From positions 1 to 33,551 of IMG/VR virus record IMGVR_UViG_3300020156_000067: DNA of 33,551 nt; one strand, given 5' to 3'. The DNA is from a virus. The notes below the pieces were generated by a model, which saw only the letters and a list, made by a program, of their open reading frames with translations, was not told the origin of the DNA and made no database searches. How positions within the stretch are numbered: position 1 is the first letter of the stretch; every line of letters begins with the position of its first letter. This document shows positions 22,046 to 29,127 of this stretch, one piece after another. Position numbers and translations under genes: made by a program.

Positions 22046-22216
22046 ATGGCAAAAAGAAACGAACCCACCGAGTCCGCCGCTCCCGCAGCGACGGACCGCC
22101 TCGCCGAGCTGATCGCTGAAAAGCGCGCGGCCGGTCTCCCGCAGAAGCAAGCCGAAGAGTGCGCGCGAGCACAGATCGCGCACGACGCCGAGCTCGCCAA
22201 GGCGGCGAAGAAATAA
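22046..22216 (+). CDS. Small hypothetical protein between scaffold and decoration genes, 56 aa
   Basis: The ATG at 22046 opens a 56-residue frame ending at the TAA at 22214-22216. The product is Lys/Glu/Ala-rich and helical (TDRLAELIAEKRAAGLPQKQ, then AEECARAQIAHDAELAKAAK). Third positions are GC-rich as in neighbouring genes. Small proteins of this kind with the pattern A-G-L-x-x-x-x-A are common before the capsid gene of Mu-like phages, with no known role. Confidence 0.6.
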   Translation: MAKRNEPTESAAPAATDRLAELIAEKRAAGLPQKQAEECARAQIAHDAELAKAAKK

Positions 22217-22290
22217 CGCGACCGCGCTCCGGACGCTCACCCTCAGACGCAGCAGATCCCTTTTCGTCAGCAACTCCACTCCTCCGATCA

Positions 22291-22794
22291 ATGAACATTC
22301 TGTTTATCGTTCTCTCTCTCGCCGCCATGCTGGGCCTCGTCGCCCTGCATGCTCGCGGCTTCATCCGCACTCCGCGGATCCTCCGGCTCGCCAATATCGG
22401 CGAGGGCACACACTGCGGCAGCATCAGCAAGAAAGCCGACGCGGCCATCGCGACGCGCAATCTCCTGGTGAAGTTCGGCAGCGATGGCGATCACGTCGCC
22501 GCCTGCGGTGCAAACGACATCCCGCTCGGCCCGGTCGATGATGAAGCCGAGGCCGCGGAGGATTTCATCAACGTCCGCCTGCTCGGCGTCGACGGCATGA
22601 CCCAGCTCATGGTCGCGAGTGAGGCGATCACCGCTGGCGAGGCTGTGTTCACCGCGGCCAACGGCAAGGTGCAGGACCTGCCAGGCGGTGCGGGCACGTA
22701 CTACCAAGTCGGCTACGCGCTCACTGCAGCCGGCGCCGATGGCGATGTGATCGAGGTGCAACACTGCGCCCCGATCAAGACCGTCGTCTCGTAA
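22291..22794 (+). CDS. DUF2190-like capsid decoration protein with N-terminal hydrophobic helix
   Basis: This 167-residue protein has a core (from about 45) of the short beta-strand type seen in DUF2190 head-decoration proteins: an opening around ATRNLLVKFGSDGDHVAACG, then IPLGPVDDEAEAAEDFINVR, LMVASEAITAGEAVFTAANG and YYQVGYALTAAGADGDVIEV. The N-terminus is unusual: a hydrophobic helix MNILFIVLSLAAMLGLVALH resembling a signal or anchor, then PRILRLAN (28-35), the same octapeptide as in the protease/scaffold. No later ATG gives a whole core, so this start is kept. Confidence 0.7.
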   Translation: MNILFIVLSLAAMLGLVALHARGFIRTPRILRLANIGEGTHCGSISKKADAAIATRNLLVKFGSDGDHVAACGANDIPLGPVDDEAEAAEDFINVRLLGVDGMTQLMVASEAITAGEAVFTAANGKVQDLPGGAGTYYQVGYALTAAGADGDVIEVQHCAPIKTVVS

Positions 22795-22857
22795 TCCGCC
22801 CAGGACTACAGCCCAGCTCAGACAGCAACCCAGCACACCAACTCAATTCTCTCTCTC

Positions 22858-23874
22858 ATGAGTCGTCGCAATATTCTCTCGGCCGCCAACGCCAACCTCC
22901 TGGCGCTGCAGGCCCTCGGCGGGGACACCCCGCTCCTCGTCGACAGCGGCGGGGTTTTCCAGCCCGGCGTCATCGCTGCGGCCAACGCGTCCCGGTTTAC
23001 CGAGACTTTCTTCGATGAGCCGCTGACGACCTACGCCGTCGGCTTCAAGGATCCGAACGACATCGAGGCCACCCTGGAGTTTTTCGCTCCGATGACCCCG
23101 ACGCCGGAGCGGTTCACGTACAAGACGACGTCGAGCGCCGAGGAGTTTCTCTCCGACGCGGACGACATCCGCGCGATCGGTGCGCCCTTCAAGGTCGTGC
23201 CGTACTCGGGCAGCGAGGTCGAGGCCCGCACCTACAACAAGGGCTTGACCGTGATCATCGACCGCAAGCAGCAGACGCCGGGCTGGGAACAGCGCACCGT
23301 CGCCCGCTTGCTGCGTCGCCTCTGGCGCAACGATCTGCGCCGCGCCATCGCGCTCCTCTCGGCCGCTGCGACGAACACGGCCAAGACCTGGGACACGACC
23401 GCCGGCAAGGATCCCGACCAGGACGTGATCTCCGAACTCGTCGCAGCCGCGACCGCGTCGGGCATCCGCCCGAACCGGATCGGCTACGGCGACACGGCCT
23501 GGAGCCGGCGCTCGATCTCGCACCGCGCGCAGGAGACGGCCGGCGGCTTCGCTTCCGCGATGCTGACGCCGCAACAACTGGCGCAGTTGCTCGGCGTCGA
23601 CGAGGTCCGCATCTCGAAAGAGCGCTACCAGACCGGCGCGGCCACCAAGGCCGAGATCCTCAACAACCTCGTGTTGATGTTCATGGCGCTCGGCGGCGGC
23701 GACCTGGAGGACGCGAGCAATATCAAGCGCTTTGTCTCGCCCGTCGAGGGCGGCGGCAACGTGCGCGTGTTTGTGCAGGAGCTGGGGCCGCACCTGGTGG
23801 CGGTCACGGTCGAGCACAACTCGAACATTGCGATCACGAGCACGCTCGGGATCCGCAAGTTCACCGTCAGCTGA
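22858..23874 (+). CDS. Major capsid protein
   Basis: This 338-residue protein lies between the decoration and gp36-like genes, the standard place of the major head subunit. The opening is helical (NILSAANANLLALQALGGDT). Next come FTETFFDEPLTTYAVGF, a strand-rich part with IGAPFKVVPYSGSEVEARTY, and a helical stretch with WEQRTVARLLRRLWRNDLRR. The C-terminal half includes GYGDTAWSRRSISHRAQETA and ends with strands (VAVTVEHNSNIAITSTLGIR). It probably has the HK97 fold. Similarity to Mu gpT itself is not evident, so it may come from another transposable-phage capsid group. No cleavage site can be named. Confidence 0.8.
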   Translation: MSRRNILSAANANLLALQALGGDTPLLVDSGGVFQPGVIAAANASRFTETFFDEPLTTYAVGFKDPNDIEATLEFFAPMTPTPERFTYKTTSSAEEFLSDADDIRAIGAPFKVVPYSGSEVEARTYNKGLTVIIDRKQQTPGWEQRTVARLLRRLWRNDLRRAIALLSAAATNTAKTWDTTAGKDPDQDVISELVAAATASGIRPNRIGYGDTAWSRRSISHRAQETAGGFASAMLTPQQLAQLLGVDEVRISKERYQTGAATKAEILNNLVLMFMALGGGDLEDASNIKRFVSPVEGGGNVRVFVQELGPHLVAVTVEHNSNIAITSTLGIRKFTVS

Positions 23875-23898
23875 GCGCGCGAGTCGCGTGATTTCTTC

Positions 23899-23927
23899 GA
23901 GCTCCGGCCGCACGCCGGCCGGGGCTC
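23899..23927 (+). other. Strong hairpin after the major capsid gene
   Basis: An 11-bp stem with one G-U pair (23899-23909 with 23917-23927) and a 7-base loop lies between the capsid stop and the gp36-like start. No T-tract follows, so it is not a normal intrinsic terminator. A hairpin here could stabilise the 3' end of capsid mRNA or slow transcription, helping high capsid expression. Confidence 0.5.
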
Positions 23928-23937
23928 CCTAGAACTC

Positions 23938-24387
23938 ATGGCCTGGAGCACTCTCACCGAAGCACAGATCGAGGACATCCTCAGCGAGGCCGAGCTCGGC
24001 ACGCTCAAGGATTTCCTCTCCGCATCGCAAACGAACCCGGTGCCCGGCACCCTCTCGAACGCCGTGCACCAGGTGCGCGGCTACATCCGCGCGAACCGGC
24101 AAAACCGTCTCGGCGACGGGGACACCGTACCGGATACGCTCGTCAGTGCGACCCTCGTCCTCGCTCGGCATCAGTTGCTCGGTCGGCTGCCGGTCGGCTC
24201 GCTGCTCACCGATGCGCGGCGCCGTGAGTACGAGGATGCGATGTCGCTCCTGCGCGACGTAGCGAGCGGCCGGTTCGGCGTCGAGCGGCCGGATACCGCG
24301 ACTGCGGAGAGCACGCCAGGACCGGCGATCTCGGTCGCCAACAAAAACACGCGCATCGCGACGCGGCAAAAGCTGAGCGGATTGTGA
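23938..24387 (+). CDS. Mu gp36-like protein (DUF1320)
   Basis: This 149-residue protein fits the DUF1320 pattern: an opening helix-rich stretch (LTEAQIEDILSEAELGTLKD), then LSNAVHQVRGYIRANRQN and VPDTLVSATLVLARHQLLGR, then DARRREYEDAMSLLRDVASG, where the family has R-x-x-Y-x-D-A. In Mu-like phages it follows the capsid gene and probably is part of the head-tail connector. The C-terminus is a flexible tail rich in Pro and Thr. It is separated from the capsid gene by 63 bp holding a hairpin. Confidence 0.85.
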   Translation: MAWSTLTEAQIEDILSEAELGTLKDFLSASQTNPVPGTLSNAVHQVRGYIRANRQNRLGDGDTVPDTLVSATLVLARHQLLGRLPVGSLLTDARRREYEDAMSLLRDVASGRFGVERPDTATAESTPGPAISVANKNTRIATRQKLSGL

Positions 24388-24397
24388 TCGGCTCAAC

Positions 24398-24991
24398 TCA
24401 CCAATGATCGTGTTCCCCCTTAAGGTATCGACTGAGGCGGCGAAACTGGACTCGGATCCGCCGGACACGCCAAAGAGCAGCGACAAACCAAGTCAGGCCC
24501 GCGATGCGAAGCCAGGATGGTCGGATTCGGCCCGCCCGATGATAGAGCCTCATATGAATCGGGTCGAAGCGGTCCAGCTCGGCTACCGCAATCGCCGCGC
24601 GAGAAGTCTCTTCAGGTTCAGCTTGCATCCGCTCCCAGCTGAGGAGCGTTTCTTTCTCCAGGCGGAGCGAGATCGCCTGGAGGCGCCTAGCTGCTGCGTA
24701 TTGCTGCAGACCAACGAGCGCCGAGCCGGGACTAATCAAGCTCCATACACACAGCCTTTCCACCTCGGTCCGGGACTCTTGGTTCAACGCGTTCCCGAAC
24801 TTGTCCAGGTAGTTCAGAATCTCCTCCTTCGCCCGTTGGATCTCTTGTTGGAAGAGTATCGCGCGCGATACTACCCAGCTGGTGTAGATGGACAGCACTA
24901 CTCCAACCGTCGCGGAAAGTGCGATGGGAAGCACCAGGCCGGAGAACCACCAGCGCGTATAGAGCTGCTGCAGGTAGTCGTTGAAGCTCAT
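24398..24991 (-). CDS. Inverted membrane protein, probable cargo (moron) gene
   Basis: The protein is 197 residues from the ATG at 24991 (a GTG two codons earlier is possible). A hydrophobic helix at about 17-43 (LVLPIALSATVGVVLSIYTS) is followed by a cytosolic helical region (about 46-150) and a second hydrophobic segment (about 162-175, LRIAGLTWFVAALWR). A basic C-terminus completes it. No family is recognised. It is the only gene against the late operon, and its GC and third-position bias are lower than those of its neighbours, so it looks like an insertion between gp36 and minor-head genes. It would be expressed on its own, perhaps in the lysogen; exclusion of other phages is inference. 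Confidence 0.75.
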   Translation of the reverse strand: MSFNDYLQQLYTRWWFSGLVLPIALSATVGVVLSIYTSWVVSRAILFQQEIQRAKEEILNYLDKFGNALNQESRTEVERLCVWSLISPGSALVGLQQYAAARRLQAISLRLEKETLLSWERMQAEPEETSRAAIAVAELDRFDPIHMRLYHRAGRIRPSWLRIAGLTWFVAALWRVRRIRVQFRRLSRYLKGEHDHW

Positions 24992-25044
24992 TGGCACGGT
25001 CTACGTGAACGCTTTGCCGCATTCAAACGTTTCAGATTGGTCGC

Positions 25045-25848
25045 ATGATCCTCGCCGAGCCATTGCCTTTTGCGGAAGCGATCGAGTCGCGCGAGATCCG
25101 CCAGATCTTGCCGACCGAGCTGCGCACGATGCTGCTCGACACGATCCCAGCCGAGCTGCGCGAGCGTGCGATGTTCTCGGCGGGCGTGACCAGCGCGGAG
25201 TTTCTCCAGCGGGCGAGCGACGCGATCGACGAGCTGCTGGCGGGCAAGAGTGATCGGGCGACGCAGCGCGCTGCGCTCAAGGAACTCCTGCAGGCGCTCG
25301 ACTATCGGCCGGCCGAGGGTGAAGAGGACACGCTGACGGATCTGTCGAGCGACGATCGGCTCAACCTGATCCTCGACACGAATCTCGAACTCGCGCAGGG
25401 CTACGGCTCCTGGATCCAGGGGCAGGATCCCGAGATCTTGGATCTCTGGCCAGCGCAGGAGCTCGTGCGCGTGCGCGAGGCCAAGGAGCCGCGCGACTGG
25501 GCGGCGCGCTGGGTCGAGGCCGGCGGTACGGCCTACGGCGGCCGGATGATCGCGCTCAAAAACGATCCGATCTGGCGGCGCATCTCACGGTTCGGCCTGC
25601 CGTATCCGCCCTTTGACTTCAACTCGGGTATGGATGTCTCCGACGTCGATCGCGAAACGGCGATCGAGGCCGGGCTGATCGACCGGGACACCGAGCTCCT
25701 GCCGCAGGATCGCGACTTCAACTCCGACCTGCAGGCGAGCCCGGAGGTGCGCGACCAGGCGCTGCGCGAGGCGCTGGAAGAGGCTTTGCAAGGGGTCGCC
25801 AGCTTCGATGCAGACGGTGTGCTACGAATCGACGGAGGTGCGTCGTGA
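25045..25848 (+). CDS. Minor head / head morphogenesis protein (Mu gpF-like)
   Basis: This 267-residue protein contains the phage head-morphogenesis (SPP1 gp7/Mu F) pattern: LNLILDTNLELAQGYGSWIQ, then VRVREAKEPRDWAARWVEAG and FGLPYPPFDFNSGMDVSDVD. These P-P-F-D-F-N-S-G and DTN motifs are typical. The N-terminal third is helical (IRQILPTELRTMLLDTIPAE). It normally acts inside the procapsid near the portal. In Mu the F gene is next to the portal; here it lies after gp36, probably moved. The stop overlaps the next GTG. Confidence 0.8.
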   Translation: MILAEPLPFAEAIESREIRQILPTELRTMLLDTIPAELRERAMFSAGVTSAEFLQRASDAIDELLAGKSDRATQRAALKELLQALDYRPAEGEEDTLTDLSSDDRLNLILDTNLELAQGYGSWIQGQDPEILDLWPAQELVRVREAKEPRDWAARWVEAGGTAYGGRMIALKNDPIWRRISRFGLPYPPFDFNSGMDVSDVDRETAIEAGLIDRDTELLPQDRDFNSDLQASPEVRDQALREALEEALQGVASFDADGVLRIDGGAS

Positions 25849-26555
25849 TCGGCTACGCGATCAACGTGAGCAACACGGCCGGACCGGCGCTCAAGGCGCT
25901 CGGCAACGTGCTGCGCCCGCAGCAGCTGAGGCCGATCGTCGGCCGCTCGGCGCGCAATGCTTTCGTCGCTCACTTCCGCGCGAAGAACACGCGCTCACCG
26001 AATCGCTTCGGCGCACGGCGGACGAACTACTACCTCGGCGCCGCGCGTGCGACATCGTTTCAACCGGTGGGCGATGGCGTCGTGATCTCGGTCGCGCAGA
26101 TCGGGATCCGCCTGCACTACTACGGCGGCACGGTCCGCGCCGGCCGCGGCATCTCGTCGTTCAGCGGCAAGCCGACAAAGTTCCTCACGATCCCGGCACG
26201 GGCCGAGGCGCACGGCAAACGCGCAAGCGAGTTTCCCGATCTGATCGTCCTCCGCCGCGGCGATCACCAGTTCGGCGAGCCGTATGCGCTCGCGCGCAAG
26301 GTGACGCAGTCGGTCAAGCACGTGACGACGAAGCGTCTCGGCCGCACGAGCCGCGAGGACTACGAGTCGGCCACGATGGTCACGAGCTACACGGGCGGCG
26401 AGATCCTGTTCTGGCTCAAGCGCGAGGTGCGCGTGCCTGCGGATCCCGACATCCTGCCGCAGCCGCTCGACATCGGCGCGGCGATTTTCTCCGACGTGAA
26501 CAAGGCGATCGACCTCGCCTGGCAGCGGAAGAACGGAGGCGCACCCAATGCCTGA
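25845..26555 (+). CDS. Virion morphogenesis protein, Mu gpG-like
   Basis: It is 236 residues with a GTG start overlapping the upstream TGA and a GGAGG ribosome-binding site. It contains a basic N-terminal part with ARNAFVAHFRAKNTRSPNRF and a beta-rich centre (GVVISVAQIGIRLHYYGGTV). The phrase KFLTIPARAEAHGKRASEF resembles the phage_tail_S/gpG family, with R-x-F-L-x-x-P-x. gpG-type proteins act in tail completion or head-tail joining. The C-terminal third contains a helical end rich in Asp and Ala. Confidence 0.75.
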   Translation: MIGYAINVSNTAGPALKALGNVLRPQQLRPIVGRSARNAFVAHFRAKNTRSPNRFGARRTNYYLGAARATSFQPVGDGVVISVAQIGIRLHYYGGTVRAGRGISSFSGKPTKFLTIPARAEAHGKRASEFPDLIVLRRGDHQFGEPYALARKVTQSVKHVTTKRLGRTSREDYESATMVTSYTGGEILFWLKREVRVPADPDILPQPLDIGAAIFSDVNKAIDLAWQRKNGGAPNA

Positions 26556-27252
26556 CCCGATCGAGCAAGATCAAGACGACATCGTCGGCCGGCTCCAGGC
26601 CGACAGCGAACTCGCGCTCGTGGCGATCCTGGAGCAGCGCCGCGGGGTCGCCGAGAGCGACGTGCAAAGCGCCGTCTCGATCGGCAACAAGCGAGCCGGC
26701 GGCAAGCGCGGGCTGGTGCTGATCGTGCTCATGCCAGAGCTCACGCCGAGCGAGGCGGACGCACCTGGTCCGGAGTACACGCTGCGCTATGGCGTGCAGG
26801 CGATCGAGCATCCGATCCTCAACCGCGGCACGCACGGCAGCGGGATCTCGGCCGAGGCCGCGATGCGCCGCGTGCGGCAGCTGCTGCATCGCTTCGAGCG
26901 CGAAGGGCGCACGCTCAGCTTTGGCGGAATGGAGCCGGTCCCGGTCGCGGAGGGCATGATCAGTTACATCGCCAATTTCACGGCGCGCGACATGGACGAG
27001 CCGAGCAATCGAGTCGGCCTGCCGCTCATCGACCCAGAGGAGGGCGAGGCTCCGCTAGAGGTGACGATCACCTGCGGCACGCCGACCGCCGCGATCTACA
27101 CGACGACGGACGGCAGCTATCCCTCCAGCGCCAACCCGGCCGCCGTCCTCTACTCGGGACCGTTCACCGTCGCGAGCGCGTGCAAGCTCCGGGCGGCAGC
27201 CGAGCTCGCCGGCCTGCAGCAGAGCAACGTCGCCGAGGCCATTTTCAGCTAA
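26548..27252 (+). CDS. Tail terminator-like protein with a chitobiase-type C-terminal domain
   Basis: The N-terminal two thirds (about 1-160) follow the pattern of phage tail terminator or completion proteins: an opening acidic helix with QADSELALVAILEQRRGVAE, strands GLVLIVLMPEL and YTLRYGVQAIEHPILNRG, and a helix in AAMRRVRQLLHRFEREG. The last 65 residues (from about 168) are a separate beta domain with IYTTTDGSYPS and YSGPFTVASACKLRAAA, the signature of the chitobiase/beta-hexosaminidase C-terminal FN3-like domain. That domain may stick to sugars or decorate the tail. It overlaps the gpG-like gene by 8 bp. Confidence 0.7.
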   Translation: MPDPIEQDQDDIVGRLQADSELALVAILEQRRGVAESDVQSAVSIGNKRAGGKRGLVLIVLMPELTPSEADAPGPEYTLRYGVQAIEHPILNRGTHGSGISAEAAMRRVRQLLHRFEREGRTLSFGGMEPVPVAEGMISYIANFTARDMDEPSNRVGLPLIDPEEGEAPLEVTITCGTPTAAIYTTTDGSYPSSANPAAVLYSGPFTVASACKLRAAAELAGLQQSNVAEAIFS

Positions 27253-27273
27253 CTCGCCAACCCATCGCCCGAC

Positions 27274-28452
27274 ATGAATCTCGCCAAACTCCTCGAAGGC
27301 CCGGCCATCGTGACGCACCGCGGCCAACTCTTCCATTCCCGCGGCGGTGCCGTGCTCAACCCGGAGGCGTCCGCGTTTCCGATCGAGACCGACATCCTCG
27401 GTCCCATCGACCAGCGGCACCTCGACAACTCGATCGCGCTCACGCTGACGCCGGTCGGCGTCTGGACCGATCCCGTCCTGGGCGTGCTCTATCGCTGGCA
27501 AAATCCCTCGATCGGCCAGTTGGTGACGCCGGTCTACGACGTCGACACGATCGACACCGAAGCGGACACGATCGAGCTCGTCGGCAGCGAGGGTCCGCGC
27601 AAGGGCTGCCCGATCAACGTCGCGAGCTTCGGCACAATGCCGACCGGCCTCGCCGAGGCGACGCTCTACTATGCGGGCGTGCCGAGTGACGCCGCGCCGA
27701 ATGTGATCTCGCTGCACGCGACTGAAGCGCACGCGCTCGCCGGGACCAACCTGATTGACCTCACCGACGACGGCGACGGTGATCACACGATCATTGAGCA
27801 GGAGCCGCTCATCATTCACACGACGCGCAACCGCAAGATCGTGTTCCACAACGCCGCGGTCGTCGGCATGCCAGCGATCAACTTTTCCGCTCAGCAGACG
27901 CTCCTCGGCCAGGTCGTGTTCGAGTGCTTCCGCAAAAACAACGCGGCCTGGAGCACGGCCAACTCACTTTTCACGATCACCAAGGAGGCGCTCTCGATCA
28001 CGGCGCCGGATCCCGACGACATCCCAACGCAGGAGTACAGCTTCGCGTGGGGCGCGTCGCCCTGGAACAGCTGGAAAACGCGCGGCGCGTTCGTCATAAG
28101 TCCTCAGCTGCAGCTCGCAGCAATCGAGAGCGACGCTCGCGGCACGCTGGGCCGAAAGATCCAGGGCATCAGTGTCACGGCGCAGGGCGCACCGCACGGC
28201 TTCAGCGAACAGCAGATGCTCGACGTGCTCGGGCTCCAGGGCGGCACGGCCGCGCGTGGCGTGAGCCGAGCTCGCGCCGACCTCACGATCACCGGGACAG
28301 ACGTGCATTGCATCATGCGCGGAGCGTCGGCCCAGGCGCTGCCGCAGACCTTCAGCGCCACGGATCCGCGCGCAGGCGAGATCCGATTCGTCGGCAGTCG
28401 CGGGCCGGATGCCGATGATGCGTTCTACGTCGGCACCGCTGCTCCGGCCTGA
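27274..28452 (+). CDS. Tail tube (major tail) protein candidate
   Basis: This 392-residue beta-rich protein follows the tail terminator, as major tail proteins do. Visible parts are an opening with GPAIVTHRGQLFHSRGGAVL, long strand regions, WGASPWNSWKTRGAFVISPQ and the ending IRFVGSRGPDADDAFYVGTA. No known family is clear. If this is a tube protein it is large; siphophage tube proteins are often 150-250 residues, so an extra domain may be present. No sheath gene of the gpL type is seen beside it, so a non-contractile tail is likely. Confidence 0.6.
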   Translation: MNLAKLLEGPAIVTHRGQLFHSRGGAVLNPEASAFPIETDILGPIDQRHLDNSIALTLTPVGVWTDPVLGVLYRWQNPSIGQLVTPVYDVDTIDTEADTIELVGSEGPRKGCPINVASFGTMPTGLAEATLYYAGVPSDAAPNVISLHATEAHALAGTNLIDLTDDGDGDHTIIEQEPLIIHTTRNRKIVFHNAAVVGMPAINFSAQQTLLGQVVFECFRKNNAAWSTANSLFTITKEALSITAPDPDDIPTQEYSFAWGASPWNSWKTRGAFVISPQLQLAAIESDARGTLGRKIQGISVTAQGAPHGFSEQQMLDVLGLQGGTAARGVSRARADLTITGTDVHCIMRGASAQALPQTFSATDPRAGEIRFVGSRGPDADDAFYVGTAAPA

Positions 28453-28464
28453 GCCTGACCAAGT

Positions 28465-29124
28465 GTGCGCATCCAATACGCCACCTCTTGGTTCGCTGCA
28501 GGCGGCCTCCTCGGAGAGCCGGTCGGCATGGTCTGCAACGGGCAGCAAGTCACCGACGCTGCGGGATTCTTCCGCGCGGCCGCGGAGACGTTCTTCGCGC
28601 GCGGCCAGCGCCGGACGGAGCTCACGTTCGCGGTGCAGCGCACGTTCGGCTCGCTGCGCCGCGCGCAAGCGTTCGCGCTCGTGCACTTCAACGATCTCCC
28701 CAACCGGGGCGACCTGGTCGTCACGTGCGGCGAAGGCGCCGACGTGCAAGCAGTCGTCCTGGAGGACGCCGTCCTGGACTCCGTCACCGTCGAAGAACTA
28801 CGCGGCTCAAGTGTGCGCGTGCGTTATCGGCTGCTCGGCGGTGCCTGGTCGACGGACGTCACACCCGGAGAGGAGCCGGATGAGGACGTGATCCGCCGCG
28901 ACACAGTAGCAATCGCCGAGGATGCGACGGAGGTCGCGGTCGAGTTCGGGACGCCGATGAGCGGGACGCCGACCGTCGTCGCCTCGATCCTCGCGCCCGA
29001 CGGCGCCGACATCATCTCGTGCCAGATCGAGGCGGGCTCCGTCACTGCCTCGGGCTTCACAGCCAAGCTCAGTTTCCCGGCGCCGAGCGCCCTCTACGAA
29101 CTCTCCTATATCGCCATCGCCTAG
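28465..29124 (+). CDS. Tail-region protein, unknown, with possible fibre-like C-terminus
   Basis: It has 219 residues from GTG 28465 (a GTG 2 bp upstream is out of frame). The N-terminal part contains a helix with GFFRAAAETFFARGQRRTEL and strands (QAFALVHFNDLPNRGDLVVT). The C-terminal part (from about 135) is a separate beta unit (DTVAIAEDATEVAVEFGTPM, then GTPTVVASILAPDGADIISC) like the small beta domains at the ends of tail proteins, with a T-A-S-G-F-T pattern. It is placed between the tube candidate and the secreted fibre. Confidence 0.6.
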   Translation: MRIQYATSWFAAGGLLGEPVGMVCNGQQVTDAAGFFRAAAETFFARGQRRTELTFAVQRTFGSLRRAQAFALVHFNDLPNRGDLVVTCGEGADVQAVVLEDAVLDSVTVEELRGSSVRVRYRLLGGAWSTDVTPGEEPDEDVIRRDTVAIAEDATEVAVEFGTPMSGTPTVVASILAPDGADIISCQIEAGSVTASGFTAKLSFPAPSALYELSYIAIA

Positions 29125-29127
29125 CGC

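Noticed and set aside
24404-25048. Plus-strand frame of 214 codons opposite the inverted membrane gene
   Set aside because: It would continue the late operon, but its product is irregular, while the minus-strand product has two membrane helices and ordered composition.
27055-27849. Minus-strand frame of 264 codons opposite tail genes
   Set aside because: Composition is rich in Arg, Val, Asp and Gly as in other shadows; the plus-strand tail genes explain the region.
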